DNA of 38,688 bases, from assembly GCA_002336845.1 (NCBI GenBank), contig DDEX01000064.1:22573-61260 (forward strand), written 5' to 3'. The notes beneath the pieces are model-generated. The model did not search any database, was not told where the DNA came from, and saw only the letters and a list, made by a program, of their open reading frames with translations. This document shows positions 37,062 through 38,688 of the stretch, in pieces. The translations under genes were made by a program, and so were the position numbers. This DNA is from Rhodobacteraceae bacterium UBA1943. Its GTDB lineage: Bacteria; Pseudomonadota; Alphaproteobacteria; Rhodobacterales; Rhodobacteraceae. Each line of letters starts with the position of its first letter. The stretch's first letter is position 1.

Positions 37062-37289
37062 ATGGCCGATGAAGTAGATCCTTTCCCTGAGTATCTCGCT
37101 GATGGATGGGAGGTGTGCGGTTACTCGGTCTCGCTGATGGCTATGGGGGCAACATCTCAGCACATTCTAATGCGGAAGGGGACGAGCCTTGCGCAGGGTA
37201 TTATCCTGAACAATGGCGCCAAAGAGCTTGGGCGAAGCGTGGTGATGATCTCACCCAAGCCAGCTCCTAAACGCGGCTTTTTTGGCTAG
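37062..37289 (+). CDS. small protein in repressor operon
   Basis: 75 residues: DGWEVCGYSVSLMAMGATSQHILMRKGTSLAQGIILNNGAKELGRSVVMISPKP. Short strands with a GWEVCGYS opening; common as a tiny protein near phage ends. AGGAGA precedes the ATG by eight bases. Expressed with the repressor in lysogens. Unknown function. Confidence 0.6.
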   Translation: MADEVDPFPEYLADGWEVCGYSVSLMAMGATSQHILMRKGTSLAQGIILNNGAKELGRSVVMISPKPAPKRGFFG

Positions 37290-37339
37290 TCCCTATGGGG
37301 TGCCTGCGACCGTCAGGATCGGTGACTTCTGCGCGATCC

Positions 37340-37743
37340 TGACACTTTTAAGGTCACAGTTCGTGGCTTGCGCCTTCCTGCGCTTTCATTACCGCTTCTC
37401 CCTTGTTTCACTGATGTTTTTCGTGAGCCAGTGGCCAACTTTTGGAACTGTGACCGTCCGTCACTCTTTCTAGAACAGTTCATCCAGAACCTTCTCCGCC
37501 CGAACCTGTTCCGACAACGGCTTTTCCCTTTTCTTACAGCATGTTGCCTTTTGACGTCCTTATGAGGCCGGAATGAAAGGGAATGCGTCTCCGCCGCGCA
37601 TTCTAACGCCTTTTCAGGCGCACAATTTCATTTCCCTAGCGACGCCACCCGGCCTCATCTGTCAGCTTTTCCCTTTGGTTACAGCCCTTTGACCGCTTCC
37701 CTTTGGAAGTGTGACCCCGTCCAGAACGTAGTCCCCCCCTACA
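37340..37743. repeat. prophage left end (attL) with repeated transposase-site-like motifs
   Basis: AT-richer than the surroundings and packed with copies of TTTCCCTTT. Two 21-base copies of GCTTTTCCCTTT..TTACAGC (37520-37540, 37665-37685) differ at two positions. GCTTCCCTTTGGAAGTGTGAC at 37695-37715 matches 37438-37455 (ACTTTTGGAACTGTGACC) in its second half, and GGTCACAGTT at 37355-37364 is the inverse. Inverted copies occur at 37574-37587. The prophage end should be the CA at 37742-37743 (TGTA on the other strand). Copy number and spacing fit the L1-L3 sites bound by MuA; the right-end sites are out of view. Confidence 0.7.
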
Positions 37744-38092
37744 CCATTTGATCAGCCTGCCAAACCTGGCCGAAGGTCGCCCTCAGGCTCCCCCCTTCAT
37801 CAACCGCATAAGGGGCAGCATCCCAACGGGGGCGTTGTCAGGCAGGCGCATGGCCGACAACTCGGTGGCGTCGAGAGGGCGGTGACCCTGTGGCACAAGG
37901 GGCGTGGCGGGCACAATGGCAGGTTCCTGCTGGCCTTTGTCATGGCGGTCGAGGGTGTGGCCTTGCCGCCCTTGTGCCCGAGACCGATGGTATCGACGGC
38001 ACCGAGGCGAGTGTCGGGCCTTTCTGATCCGCTGATACAGCCTGCGCCGCCCGGGCAGGCGCAAGCCTCGCAAGCCTTGGGTCAGGCTGTCC
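37744..38092. other. host-side gap of about 350 bp, no clear gene
   Basis: Between the prophage end and the kdpE-like gene. A minus-strand frame (37783-38124) runs from inside kdpE to 37783; its C-terminal part (ELSAMRLPDNAPVGMLPLMRL) reads protein-like but has no start outside kdpE and no family I recognise. It could be the tail of a decayed host gene. Otherwise nothing is visible. Confidence 0.4.
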
Positions 38093-38688
38093 CTATGCCG
38101 TGGCCGGTGGCTGGCTGGTCGCAATGAAGCGATAACCTACACCCGGCTCTGTCACCAAATAGGTCGGGTTTGCCGCGTCATCCCCCAGCTTGGCACGCAA
38201 CTGGCGAATGAAAACCCGTAGATACTGGCTATCTTCAACATGGGCCGGTCCCCAAAGGGTCTTGAGGATCATCGATTGCGTGACCAATCTTCCGGCATTC
38301 GACGCCAGCATCCACAACAGGTCAAATTCGCGCCGGGTCAGGTGCAGGGGCTTGCCTGCGCGGCTGACTTGATGGGCCACCACATCAATGCGCAGATCGC
38401 CCGCCTCAATGACGGCGCTGGCCTGCCCGCTTGGGCTGCGGTCGCGCAATAGGCTGCGTACCCTGGCCAGCAATTCTTTGACACTGAAGGGTTTTACGAC
38501 GTAGTCCTGCGCCCCCGCATCCAGTGCTGCGACCTTGCCCACCTCGTCCGAGCGCACCGAAAGGATCAAGACGGGGATATGGCTCCATCCCCGCAAATCG
38601 CGCAGTACACTAAGGCCGTCGGCATCCGGCAGCCCCAGGTCCAGAATAACCAGCGCCGGAGTCTCGCGCGCGGCAACCAGCAGGCCCT
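38093..38688 (-). CDS. kdpE: KdpE-type response regulator, 5' part beyond window
   Basis: 197 residues visible, open to the window edge (frame continues at 38686). Receiver domain C-terminal half: phosphoacceptor Asp in VILDLGLPDADG, conserved Lys in YVVKPF; then an OmpR/PhoB winged helix: LTRREFDLLWMLASNAGRLVTQSMILKTLWGPAHVEDSQYLRVFIRQLRAKLGDDAANPTYLVTEPGVGYRF. This matches KdpE, which activates the high-affinity potassium pump genes kdpFABC with sensor KdpD. The GVGYRF end is typical. Start is missing; an internal TTG at 38596 is not a plausible start. Confidence 0.88.
   Translation of the reverse strand, partial: GLLVAARETPALVILDLGLPDADGLSVLRDLRGWSHIPVLILSVRSDEVGKVAALDAGAQDYVVKPFSVKELLARVRSLLRDRSPSGQASAVIEAGDLRIDVVAHQVSRAGKPLHLTRREFDLLWMLASNAGRLVTQSMILKTLWGPAHVEDSQYLRVFIRQLRAKLGDDAANPTYLVTEPGVGYRFIATSQPPATA

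Larger units (their letters stand above)
1..37743 (-). mobile_element. Mu-like transposable prophage, reversed, right end not seen
   Basis: Gene order is that of a Mu-type phage read right to left: repressor, Ner, transposase MuA, MuB, small early genes, GemA, Mor-like activator, lysozyme, head genes (F, G, protease/scaffold, decoration, capsid, gp36, gp37), then a lambda/GTA-style siphovirus tail and a modification cassette with Com at the far right. The tail has no sheath gene, so it is closer to B3/D3112/RcapMu-type phages than to Mu itself. The left end is placed near 37743 because host-type sequence follows and the complementary strand there begins TGTA; Mu-type ends begin TG. The right end, its TG/CA terminus and the 5-bp target duplication lie outside the window. 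Terminase genes and most of the portal gene are absent. Confidence 0.93.

Noticed and set aside
37783..38124. Minus-strand frame downstream of the kdpE-like gene as an insertion sequence remnant
   Set aside because: I considered a transposase fragment but no DDE motif or terminal repeat is visible; reported only as unrecognised.
1..38688. CRISPR arrays, tRNA or rRNA genes
   Set aside because: No regularly spaced repeats and no cloverleaf or rRNA-like sequence seen on reading both strands; very short tRNA-like pieces cannot be excluded by eye.

Overview
The window is almost entirely one Mu-like (transposable, Saltoviridae-type) prophage in a GC-rich alphaproteobacterial chromosome. Codon usage and gene families (GTA/lambda-like tail tip, small coupled early genes) suggest a Rhodobacteraceae host such as Rhodobacter or Paracoccus; this is inference from family resemblance, not a database match. 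The prophage lies in reverse: its left (early) end is near 37743 and its right end is at or just beyond position 1. On the right, the host gene is a truncated KdpE-type response regulator (38093 to the window edge).

Layout, read in phage order (right to left). 37743-37340: left end packed with short repeats, probable transposase sites. 37289-36132 (+ strand): XRE-type repressor and two small companions. 36131-35990: early control region with a -35/-10 pair and an inverted repeat. 35989-35526: Ner-like regulator and a small membrane protein. 35508-34996 (+ strand): a zinc-ribbon cargo gene pointing the other way. 34863-24506: an early operon joined mostly by ATGA/TGATG overlaps: coiled-coil peptide, ParB-like protein, HTH protein, MuA transposase, MuB ATPase, winged-helix proteins, DUF3164, HD phosphohydrolase, HU, GemA, an N6-adenine-type methyltransferase and a Mor/C-like late activator. 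24393-16194: lysozyme, minor head protein F, virion morphogenesis protein G, protease/scaffold, decoration, major capsid, gp35/gp36/gp37-like proteins and tail tube. 16178-2066: siphovirus-type (not contractile) tail: chaperone with a -1 frameshift, tape measure, distal tail, tip proteins, a huge central tip protein and a 1338-residue fibre. 1921-29: a DNA-modification cassette (Dam-type, Com, C5-methyltransferase).

Main points. (1) No terminase or full-length portal gene exists; the lysozyme is cut short and joined to what looks like the C-terminal remnant of a portal, so the element appears packaging-defective. A run of nine A sits at that joint. (2) A canonical GGGAAAC slippery heptamer directly precedes the stop of the tail chaperone, and the -1 frame continues into a DUF1799 domain. 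(3) A near-identical 25-bp palindrome occurs twice, upstream of the lysozyme and upstream of the protease/scaffold gene, the places where Mu has its late promoters Plys and PI. (4) A Com homologue overlaps the start of a cytosine methyltransferase rather than mom, implying translational control of a different DNA-modification enzyme. (5) An 80-residue gene after the capsid cluster resembles the Acb2 anti-CBASS family, and the head protein F ends in a PBECR-type nuclease domain. Two + strand cargo genes interrupt the phage map.
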